From the NCBI RefSeq assembly GCF_937921625.1, contig NZ_CAKZTI010000044.1, positions 1 through 26,421 of the forward strand: a stretch of DNA of 26,421 bases, given 5' to 3'. This stretch comes from an uncultured Campylobacter sp. GTDB taxonomy: Bacteria > Campylobacterota > Campylobacteria > Campylobacterales > Campylobacteraceae. A model generated the notes under the pieces. It was not told the origin of the DNA, searched no databases, and worked only from the letters and a program-made list of their open reading frames with translations. The position numbers and the translations under genes were made by a program. Shown piece by piece: positions 15,852 through 23,100 of this stretch. Every line of letters starts with the position of its first letter. The stretch's first letter is position 1.

Positions 15852-17534
15852 ATGAAAGAACATGGATTTTATGCCGCGGGGCTAAAGGATGTCGTCTTAA
15901 GCGACGATATCGAAATTTGCGGCGATGAAGAGGGGACAAAAAATGAGGAATTTATCGTTGCGAATTCGCCGAAATTAAAAGCGCAAATTTATGCGCCCGA
16001 GATAAATTTTTATATAGAAAATTCCGCAGATGAGCCGCTACAAATCGCTAAAAACGTAGATATTTTGTATCGCGCCAAAGATATCGCCTTCGACGGCGCG
16101 CTAGATAGCGACTATCAAAAGCCCGTCGGCAAAAACGTGATTCTCGCCTGTGACGAGCCTCGAGGGGAGCTTGTGAGGCTACTTAGGCAGCACGGATTTA
16201 AGGTGATCGTGTTAAGCAGGGCCGAGATTAAGTTCGTCTATGGCGAGATTGGCGATCTTGCGGTTACGATTTTAAGCGAGCGGGATGAGGTTGAGACTGA
16301 GGCGGATTTTTTCTTGATTAGCGGCGCAGTGCCTTATCAGCTACGACAAAGCGGCTGCTACGAGATCTCGGGACTAAAAGACGATGAAATTTTAGAAATT
16401 TTAAATTCCAAAAGCCTAGTTTATCATTATAAGAATTCCACGATCTTTGATCCCGCGATCTGCCAGTATCAAGGTAGGCGGAATGAGCTGCGAGCGCCGT
16501 GCGTGGAGGTTTGCCCCACAGTGGCGATTTTGAAAAATGACGAAAAGCGCGAGTTAGTATTTTCGCATATCGACTGCATCGGTTGCGGCGCGTGCGTGAG
16601 CGTCTGCCCTAGCGGCGCGCTGAAATTTGCCAAGCTGCCCCAAAGCGTATTTGGCGAGATCGCAAAGCTCTATGCAGGCAAAATTCCACTTCTCATCGCG
16701 GAGGGCGAAATTTCATCCGCTTTAAAAATAGAGCTTCCGTGCGGCGTGCTGCCGTTTGGAATTTTTGGAAGTAAGCAAATAGATGAGGTAAATTTGCTAA
16801 GCGCTATGCAAGAAAGTGGCTCGAGTGTGATCGTTTACGGCGCAGACGTGGGCGAGAGCACGCGCGAAGCGGTGGAGCTTATCAATGGAATTTCGCGCGC
16901 GATCTACGGCAAGGACGCGGTATTTTTAGCGCGAAATTTAGCCGAGCTGCAAGAGGCGCTAAAGCAGGCGCAAAGCGCGCAGCCGTGGGGGCTTTCGATA
17001 AACGAGCAGGGCCTTAGCAAGAAAGAAATTTTTTCCAAACGCGTAAGCGCAATGGTTGGCGAGGGCAGCTTCGGCGCCGTAAAAAGCGGAGAGTTGCTAA
17101 AATTTGGCAAAGTAAACATAAACGAAGCAAGTTGCACGCTATGCCTTAGCTGCGTGGGCGCCTGTAATACCGGCGCGCTGTATGCCGATAACAGCGACAA
17201 TTCAATTAAGCTCAATGCCTCGCTTTGCACGACGTGCAACTACTGCGTGCTAAGCTGCGCCGAAAAGGATACGATCGAGCTTGAGCCTTGCGGCGTGGAG
17301 CTTGAGCCGGGATTTTTTAATTACAAAATGCTAGCTAAAGATGAGCTTTTTAAGTGCATTGAATGCGGTAAGGAATTTGCGACGAGCAAAGCCGTGATGA
17401 AGATCGCGGATATGATGGGTGCGCATTTTGCAAACGAGCCTGAAAAGATGAAGACTCTTTTTTGCTGCGGCGATTGCAAGGCGAAAATAATGATAAAAAA
17501 GCAGATAGAAGATGCTAGAAAAGGGGCAATGTAA
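15852..17534 (+). CDS. Multi-cluster 4Fe-4S ferredoxin-type protein of the formate dehydrogenase locus
   Basis: A 560-residue cytoplasmic iron-sulfur protein. Cysteine groups fall at 204/217/221, 242/245/248/252 (CIGCGACVSVCP), 428/431/434/438 (CTLCLSCVGACN) and 459/462/465/469 (CTTCNYCVLSCA). A C-terminal CIEC (502/505) plus CCGDC (538-542) may hold zinc or another cluster. The N-terminal 200 residues and the 265-420 region are not recognised. The homologue I recall is the C. jejuni Cj1377c ferredoxin beside selA. The stop overlaps the start of the TorD-like gene (TAATG), which places it with formate dehydrogenase maturation or electron transfer. An RBS (AGGA) precedes the ATG. Exact role unknown. 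Confidence 0.85.
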   Translation: MKEHGFYAAGLKDVVLSDDIEICGDEEGTKNEEFIVANSPKLKAQIYAPEINFYIENSADEPLQIAKNVDILYRAKDIAFDGALDSDYQKPVGKNVILACDEPRGELVRLLRQHGFKVIVLSRAEIKFVYGEIGDLAVTILSERDEVETEADFFLISGAVPYQLRQSGCYEISGLKDDEILEILNSKSLVYHYKNSTIFDPAICQYQGRRNELRAPCVEVCPTVAILKNDEKRELVFSHIDCIGCGACVSVCPSGALKFAKLPQSVFGEIAKLYAGKIPLLIAEGEISSALKIELPCGVLPFGIFGSKQIDEVNLLSAMQESGSSVIVYGADVGESTREAVELINGISRAIYGKDAVFLARNLAELQEALKQAQSAQPWGLSINEQGLSKKEIFSKRVSAMVGEGSFGAVKSGELLKFGKVNINEASCTLCLSCVGACNTGALYADNSDNSIKLNASLCTTCNYCVLSCAEKDTIELEPCGVELEPGFFNYKMLAKDELFKCIECGKEFATSKAVMKIADMMGAHFANEPEKMKTLFCCGDCKAKIMIKKQIEDARKGAM

Positions 17535-18295
17535 TGGATGCGAATCTACTTCAAGCAAGAAGCTACTACTACGAATTTTTTGCAATTCCGTTTTTTTTCT
17601 ATGAAACGGATGCGAAATTTAAGCGCTGGAAGGAGCAGCTGGAGTTTTTACGCAGCTCGCCCATTGTGCCTAGCGATGAGGCGGAATTTCAAAATTTGGC
17701 GAAATTCGATTTTGCAGCGTTTAAAAGCGAGCAAAATTCCGTGCTTTTTGATTTTTCATACGCCAACGTGCCGATGAGTGCGAGCTTCTACGACGAGGGG
17801 CGCGACGATGGGCGTATGCGTGTCGCGGTAATCGACGCGCTAAAAAAGAGTAAATTTCGCCGCAATATGGAGCTTTGCAAAGAGTGCGAGGATTATGTGG
17901 GATTTATTTTTTACCTGCATTCAACTCTACTTCGCGACGCGGCTGCAAAACACAGCGCGGTTTTAAACGGACAAAATTCCGTGGCAAATGAGCAAAATTT
18001 TACGAATAGCGCGAGCTTGACGGCGCAAGACGGCGAAGCGCTGGCGTTAGAGCTTTTTACGAATGTCACCAATAGCTTTGTGGATGAGTTTAGCGAGCTT
18101 TTGTGCGGGCATGTGCGGGCGGATTTTTTCAAATCATTAGGCGCACTAATGAGAAGCTTTTTTGCGCTTGAGCGCTCGCTTTTAGCGCTTGCCGCTCCGC
18201 AAAAGAAAGATCGCAGCGTCGTTAAAGAAGCGATCAAAAAAGGTGGCTATCAAAATAAATTTACCAATCCGGAAGATATTTTTGATCTGGATTGA
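17534..18295 (+). CDS. TorD/DmsD-family molybdoenzyme maturation chaperone
   Basis: A 253-residue all-helical cytoplasmic protein. The family-like features are the N-terminal helix LQARSYYYEFFAIPFFFY, a central FYDEGRDDGRMRVAVIDALKKSKF near the conserved loop, and helices ELFTNVTNSFVDEFSELL and FFKSLGALMRSFFALERSLL. Such chaperones bind the Tat signal of a molybdoenzyme and help cofactor loading, so FdhA downstream is the expected client. Residues about 136-170 are an Asn/Gln/Ser-rich insert (HSAVLNGQNSVANEQNF region) of the same style as in SelA. The ATG shares one base with the ferredoxin stop. The gene is closed by a terminator at 18354. C. jejuni has a similar gene before its fdh operon. 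Confidence 0.8.
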   Translation: MDANLLQARSYYYEFFAIPFFFYETDAKFKRWKEQLEFLRSSPIVPSDEAEFQNLAKFDFAAFKSEQNSVLFDFSYANVPMSASFYDEGRDDGRMRVAVIDALKKSKFRRNMELCKECEDYVGFIFYLHSTLLRDAAAKHSAVLNGQNSVANEQNFTNSASLTAQDGEALALELFTNVTNSFVDEFSELLCGHVRADFFKSLGALMRSFFALERSLLALAAPQKKDRSVVKEAIKKGGYQNKFTNPEDIFDLD

Positions 18296-18353
18296 TAAAT
18301 AAAATTTTTAACCAAAATCTTAACGCAAAAGCAGAATTTCGGTTAAATTTTAG

Positions 18354-18386
18354 ACTCGCAAGCTCGAGTTTTGCGAGTAGTTTTTT
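18354..18386 (+). terminator. Intrinsic terminator after the TorD-like gene
   Basis: ACTCGCAA (18354-18361) pairs with TTGCGAGT (18371-18378) around a 9-base loop, followed by AG and six T residues. It separates the ferredoxin-chaperone unit from the fdh structural genes. Confidence 0.75.
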
Positions 18387-18467
18387 AGTTAGAACTTTAT
18401 ATTTTGAATTTTAAATAAAATTTAAAAAGTAACTTAAAATTTAATTTCCATCTCACTGCCTTTTCGT

Positions 18468-18473
18468 TATAAT
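18468..18473 (+). promoter_or_regulatory. Putative -10 element of the fdh operon
   Basis: A perfect TATAAT in the sequence CGTTATAATTC, 75-80 bases before the ATG of the Tat-signal gene and after the upstream terminator. Transcription would start near 18480. Confidence 0.6.
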
Positions 18474-18491
18474 TCATTAGACTTAAATCCT

Positions 18492-18505
18492 GTAACAGGT
18501 GTTAC
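18492..18505 (+). promoter_or_regulatory. CRP/FNR-like dyad GTAAC-N4-GTTAC in the fdh leader
   Basis: A perfect 5-bp inverted repeat with a 4-base centre (AGGT). It sits about 20 bases downstream of the proposed -10, a location that would favour repression or an RNA hairpin. The layout resembles the TTAAC-N4-GTTAA site I recall for the Campylobacter CRP/FNR-family regulator NssR, with one change per half. Regulator identity is inference. Confidence 0.4.
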
Positions 18506-18547
18506 TACAATAAAAGATTTAAAGCGATTTCTTCACAAAGGAAAACC

Positions 18548-18745
18548 ATGGAGAACAAACGCAGGGATTTTCTTAAAAAATCTCTAAAAATCGGCGCAGT
18601 AGGTGCCGTGGGCGTTGCCGCGTCTCAGGCTCTAGCGAAAAGCGAGCAGGACTATGGCGATACCGTTCGTGGCAAATCACCGAAAAAAGAGGTGCTTTAC
18701 TGGGAGAGTGAAGCGTGGAAAAAATACTATAAAGTAGCTTACTAG
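18548..18745 (+). CDS. Small Tat-signal protein of the formate dehydrogenase region
   Basis: A 65-residue protein: twin-arginine signal (NKRRDFLKKS, then hydrophobic IGAVGAVGVAASQALA) and a short mature tail ending LYWESEAWKKYYKVAY. Small Tat-target proteins of this type sit directly before fdhA in many proteobacterial fdh operons (formate dehydrogenase-region TAT target). They may help export or membrane assembly of FdhA. The RBS AAAGGA precedes the ATG. The stop codon is 10 bases before the fdhA start, so it is co-transcribed with fdhAB. Family match good, function unknown. Confidence 0.85.
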   Translation: MENKRRDFLKKSLKIGAVGAVGVAASQALAKSEQDYGDTVRGKSPKKEVLYWESEAWKKYYKVAY

Positions 18746-18755
18746 GAGAATTTTC

Positions 18756-21677
18756 ATGAGTGAGAATGCGATCGGAAGGAGATCGTTTTTGAAACTCGCC
18801 GCTTTAGGAGCGAGCAGCGTAGCCGCGTTTGGCGAAAATAATACGCTAAGAGCTGCTACTGAGCAAGAGATCAAAAACCCATTTCCAGGTTCCGTTATGA
18901 AGCGAACGATATGTTCGATCTGTTCCGTAGGCTGTGGTATCGAGGCTCAAGTGGATGAGAGCACCAATACCTGGATTCGCCAAGATATGGCAGTAGATCA
19001 CCCGATCTCGCAGGGCAGTCACTGCTGTAAGGGAATCGATCAAATCGATCTAACCAAATCTAAAATGCGTCTTAAATATCCGCTCAAAAAGGTTGGCGGC
19101 AAGTGGGAGCGCATAAGTTGGGAGCAAGCCGTTAACGAAATCGGCGATAAAATGCTTCAAGTCCGCAAAGAGGACGGTCCAGATAGTGTGGTATTTCTGG
19201 GTTCGGCTAAATTTTGTAACGAGCAGGCATATTATTTTAGAAAATTTGCAGCCTTCTGGGGTACAAACAGCAACGACCACGTAGCCAGAATTTGACATAG
19301 CGCAACAGTCGCCGGTGTGGCGAATACTTGGGGTTATGGAGCTATGACAAATCACGTAGGCGATATGGCGAAAAATTCTAAAATAATCCTTTTCATAGGT
19401 GCGAATTCCGCGGTTGCAAATCCCGTAGGGGCTATGAAGCACGCTCTTCAGGCTCGCGATAGAAACGGCGCGAAAATCGTTGTAGTTGATCCAAATTTTA
19501 CTAGAACTGCGGCTAAGGCCGATATGTATATTAGAATTCGTCCGGGAACCGATATAGCGTTTGTGTACGGAATGCTGCATCTAATCTTTAAAAACGGCTG
19601 GGAAGATAAGGAGCTAATAAAAACCAGAACCTACGCTGTAGAGGAGATTAGAGCCGAAGCTGAGAAGTGGGATCCTAAAGAGGTAGCCAATGTCACCGGA
19701 TGCAAAGAAGAGGAGCTGATAGAATTTACGAGGATGTTTGCTACCACAAAGCCCGCTACTTTATGCTGGGCTCTAGGCATTACTCAGCACTCGATCGGAA
19801 GTTCAAATACTAGAATTTTGGCTCTTTTGCAGCTCATACTAGGCAATATGGGCAAGCCGGGCGGCGGCTGCAACATCCTTAGAGGTCACGATAATGTTCA
19901 AGGCGCTACCGATATGTGCAATCTCTCCGATAGCTTGCCTGCGTATTACGGGCTAGCCGATAACTCCTGGAAGCACTTCTGCAAGGGCTGGGGCGTAGAT
20001 TACGAGCAGTTTATTAAAAGATTTGCCGTATCTACTAAGCAGCCACACGAAAAGCAGGGTGAAAAAGTGCCTGGTACGAATTTTACCGAGTATTTTCACT
20101 ACGATCCGAGCATCGAGCAAGATGTGATAAACTGGCGCAACGAAAAGGGCTTTTCGCTATCTAAATGGTGGCAGGGCGTTTTGAAAAATGAGCCCGTTTT
20201 AAGTAGTGGCAATGTCCGCGTTCTTTGGGTGCAAGGCACAGGAATTACTTCTATGGCTCATGTTCGCGAGACTCAAGAAGCATTAGGCAAGATCGATATG
20301 CTGGTAGTCGCCGAGCCGTTCTTAAACGAAGTAGCGATTCTAAACGATAGACCGGATGGAATTTATGTTTTGCCGGTAGCTACGCAGTTTGAGAGCGAAG
20401 GCCATCTAAGCGCTACAAACCGTAGCGGTCAGTGGAGAACTCAGATTGTTAAGCCTCTATTTGAGAGCAAAGAGGATCAAGAAGTAATGTTTTTATTCGC
20501 GAAAAAATTCGGCTTTTACGACGAATATGTTCGCGGCATGAAGATGGGTATAGTTGACGGTGAGCTTAAGCAGGTTAAGGACGATTTTGTTTGGCCTGAC
20601 GACGCTACCGATGAGATCGCACGCAATACTCAAAGTATTGGAAATAACGGACGTACCGCAGCTAGATTTCGCAGACAGCAGAAGAACTGGCATCTATTTG
20701 ATCCCGATACTTTGCGCGGCATAGGTGGCGAGGTCGAGGGCGAATACTACGGGCTTCCATGGCCTTGCTGGGATACGCAACACCCGGGCACGCCGATCCT
20801 TTACGACGTAACTAAGCCTTATGCCGACGGCGGTATGGGATTTAGAAACCGCTTCGGCTTAGAACACGACGGCGTTTCGCAGCTAGCCGACGAGAGCATT
20901 ACTCTTCCGGGATCAAAAATTCAAGGCGGACATGCGGAGATTACAAAAGCAAATATCGAACAGGTTTTAGGCATTACGCTAAGCGAGGATGAAAAAGCCA
21001 AGATGGGACCTACGTGGAGCACAGATTATAGTGGCATTATCGCTAAAAAATGTCGCGAGTTTGGAATTTGTCCTTGCGGAAACGCAAGAGCCAGAGCGAA
21101 GGTTTGGCAGTTTGCGGATCAAATTCCGAAGCACCGCGAGCCGATCCACTCGCCTAGATGGGATTTGGTGGAGAAATATCCGACCTTTGCGGATCAAAAA
21201 CGAAATTTCCGCGTCTTTACGAGATTTATCTCCGAGCAGAAAAAGCAGGATTGGAGCAAGGACTTCCCTACTATCGTAAGCTCGCTAAGGCTAGTAAATT
21301 TAAGCGGTGCGGGCATGATTGAGCGCACGAGCAAGTATCTTTCAGCGATTACTCCGGAGATGTTTGCGCACGTAAATCCTAAGCTTGCCGCTGATAAAGG
21401 TATCAAAGATGGTGAGATGATGTGGATTCATTCGCCGCAAGGCACGAAGATCAAAGTCAAGTGCATCTATTCGCACGCCGTTACGCCTGATCGTATTGTT
21501 ATGCCGTATAACTTCGCGGGAATTTTTCAGGGCGAGGATCTAAGCGAGCGCTATCCTGAGGGTACTAAGCCATATATCAGAGGCGAGAGCTCAAATACGA
21601 TTACCAACTACGGCTTTGACATAAATACGCAAATTTCGGAATTCAACGCCGGTCTTTGCAGACTAGAAAAAGCATAA
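18756..21677 (+). CDS. fdhA: Formate dehydrogenase catalytic subunit, selenoprotein (Sec180, in-frame UGA)
   Basis: Oxidises formate to CO2 at a bis-MGD Mo/W centre in the periplasm. The frame runs 973 residues if the TGA at 19293-19295 is read as selenocysteine. The upstream part (18756-19292) and downstream part (from 19296) are in the same frame and both match the FdhA/FdnG family across the codon (NDHVARI-Sec-HSATVAG). It has a Tat signal (GRRSFLK, Arg8-Arg9), a 4Fe-4S site (C53, C56, C60 and C90/91), the molybdopterin oxidoreductase body, and the C-terminal dinucleotide-binding domain (ERYPEGTKPYIRGESSNTITNYGFD). The SECIS hairpin follows the UGA. The RBS AGGAG precedes the ATG. Annotation pipelines may split it into two genes or call it a pseudogene. 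Confidence 0.97.
19293..19338 (+). promoter_or_regulatory. UGA(Sec) codon and bacterial SECIS hairpin
   Basis: TGA at 19293-19295 is followed by a hairpin: upper stem TCGCC (19309-19313) with GGCGA (19319-19323), apical loop GGTGT, and a possible lower stem CATA (19296-19299) with TATG (19335-19338). The loop GGU begins 18 bases after the UGA, the same distance as in E. coli fdhF as I recall its sequence. The SelB-binding apical GU is present. The hairpin lies inside the coding region, as required in bacteria. Confidence 0.85.
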
Positions 21678-21686
21678 GGAGATAAA

Positions 21687-22244
21687 ATGCCGGCAAGATT
21701 AAAATTTTACGTCGATGTCGAGCGTTGCATCGCTTGCTATGGTTGCCAGGTAGCCTGCAGCTCGGCGCACGGGGTTCCTGTGCAGATCAATAGGCGCAAG
21801 GTTATCACTTTAAACGAGGGCATAGAGGGGCAGGAGGTTTCAAGCTCTATCGCTTGTCAGCACTGCACCGATGCGCCTTGCGCGCAGGTTTGCCCGGTTC
21901 AATGCTTCTATATCAGAACCGACGGCGTCGTTTTACACGACAAAGATAAATGTATCGGCTGTGGATATTGCCTCTACGCGTGTCCGTTCGGCGCTCCGCA
22001 ATTCCCTAGAGACGGAGCTTTCGGTATCAAAGGTGCGATGGATAAGTGCACTATGTGCGCGGGTGGACCGGAGCCTACGTTTTCGCACGAAGAGCTACAT
22101 AAATACGGCCAAAACCGCATCGCAGAGGGCAAGGTTCCGATATGTGCAGCGATCTGTTGCACGAACGCTCTAATCGTGGGCGACGCGAGCAGAGTTTCGG
22201 ATGTTTATCGCAAGCGCGTACTTACGCGCGGCGTGAGCCTATAA
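21687..22244 (+). CDS. fdhB: Formate dehydrogenase iron-sulfur subunit
   Basis: A 185-residue ferredoxin-type subunit carrying electrons from FdhA to the membrane partner. It has four Cys groups: CIACYGCQVAC (14-24), CQHCTDAPCAQVCP, CIGCGYCLYACP and CTMCAGG...PICAAICC, matching the four 4Fe-4S clusters of FdnH/FdhB-type proteins. There is no signal peptide, so it is presumably exported with FdhA as a hitch-hiker through Tat. It starts 9 bases after fdhA, with AAGGAG overlapping the fdhA stop. No C-terminal membrane anchor is seen. It is the last gene of the operon, followed directly by a terminator, so the cytochrome b subunit must be elsewhere. Confidence 0.96.
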   Translation: MPARLKFYVDVERCIACYGCQVACSSAHGVPVQINRRKVITLNEGIEGQEVSSSIACQHCTDAPCAQVCPVQCFYIRTDGVVLHDKDKCIGCGYCLYACPFGAPQFPRDGAFGIKGAMDKCTMCAGGPEPTFSHEELHKYGQNRIAEGKVPICAAICCTNALIVGDASRVSDVYRKRVLTRGVSL

Positions 22245-22250
22245 GATTGT

Positions 22251-22290
22251 GGAATTTTAAACGCCTACGATTTAAAATTCCGCCTTTTTT
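22251..22290 (+). terminator. Strong intrinsic terminator after fdhB
   Basis: GGAATTTTAAA (22251-22261) pairs perfectly with TTTAAAATTCC (22271-22281), 9-base loop, followed by GCC and six T residues. It begins 6 bases past the fdhB stop. Confidence 0.85.
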
Positions 22291-22303
22291 ACAGAAATTT
22301 CAA

Positions 22304-22337
22304 CCGAGCGACGGCTTTAAATTTAGCGGTCGCTCGG
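22304..22337 (+). other. Second inverted repeat after fdhB
   Basis: CCGAGCGAC (22304-22312) pairs perfectly with GTCGCTCGG (22329-22337). The stem can continue after one mismatch with GCT/AGC around a TTAAATTT loop. The absence of a T run argues against an intrinsic terminator. It could be a protein-binding dyad or a remnant. Confidence 0.5.
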
Positions 22338-22482
22338 CGCAAAATTTTATTTAAAAATTCCACTCTTGCCCATTCGCCGTTAGATTATTTCAAAAAATCG
22401 CCTCTTGCTGACATTAAAATTTTAAATTTATGCTACAATCACTCAAATTTAGGATTTGAAATCTTAAGCGAAAGGATCCGTC

Positions 22483-23100
22483 TTGAAAAATAAAATTTCA
22501 CTTTTTTTGGTCATTTCGGCGTTTTTGATTTTTACGGGCTGCTCTAAAAATGTACCCGTAAATAGCGGCATCGTGCGCACTTCCGAGCCGCTTCACATTA
22601 TGGAATTTCCGCAGGATAAACTCATAAGCGTAAATTTCACCAACACCTCTACGACGGATTCAAATTTAACCCAAGTAGTGATCCAGCATCTGCGTGCGGA
22701 CGGATTTAAAGTCGTAAATAAAAGCGCGGCGAACGTCCAAATCGGCGGTAATCTCAACTACTTCCGCAAGGCGGATTTTTCGCGCAGATCGTGGGATAAT
22801 CCGAGATTTAGCTTCGGTATGGGATTTGGCAGATATTACAGATATACGGGCGTGGGCGTGGGCTGGGGGATGCCGTTCGGTTATGATCCTTGGGACGACG
22901 ACGATTATTACAGAGACTACTTCTACGACTCGCAGATTAGCCTCTACATAAGCGTTAAAAACAAGGGCGCGTGGAAGGATTACGTAACTAATCTCAACTA
23001 CCAAAGCATCAAAAATCCGGGCTCTAAAGACTCGGTAATGGATGCGCTAAATTTTAAAATTTACGAATATATAAGACAGATGATTAAGCAGGGAAGATGA
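22483..23100 (+). CDS. Outer-membrane lipoprotein, TraT-like (tentative)
   Basis: A 205-residue lipoprotein: signal peptide and lipobox FTGC (Cys20). The segment SVNFTNTSTTDSNLTQVVIQHLRADGFKVVNKSAANVQIGGNLNYFRKADF resembles the TraT complement-resistance/surface-exclusion lipoproteins, which have an NTS.KD...L...I...KGY.VV pattern. A Gly/Tyr/Trp/Asp-rich stretch follows (about 108-145, including WDDDDYYRDYFYD), then a C-terminal helix. The start is TTG at 22483 with AAAGGA six bases upstream; no in-frame ATG gives a complete signal peptide. The stop overlaps the next ATG (ATGA), so the two are translationally coupled. Lipoprotein certain, TraT relation moderate. Confidence 0.75.
   Translation: MKNKISLFLVISAFLIFTGCSKNVPVNSGIVRTSEPLHIMEFPQDKLISVNFTNTSTTDSNLTQVVIQHLRADGFKVVNKSAANVQIGGNLNYFRKADFSRRSWDNPRFSFGMGFGRYYRYTGVGVGWGMPFGYDPWDDDDYYRDYFYDSQISLYISVKNKGAWKDYVTNLNYQSIKNPGSKDSVMDALNFKIYEYIRQMIKQGR

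Noticed and set aside
19293..19295. TGA in fdhA as a nonsense mutation or frameshift
   Set aside because: Both flanking parts are in the same frame and match FdhA, a SECIS hairpin follows at the correct distance, and selA/selB are encoded nearby, so it is a selenocysteine codon.
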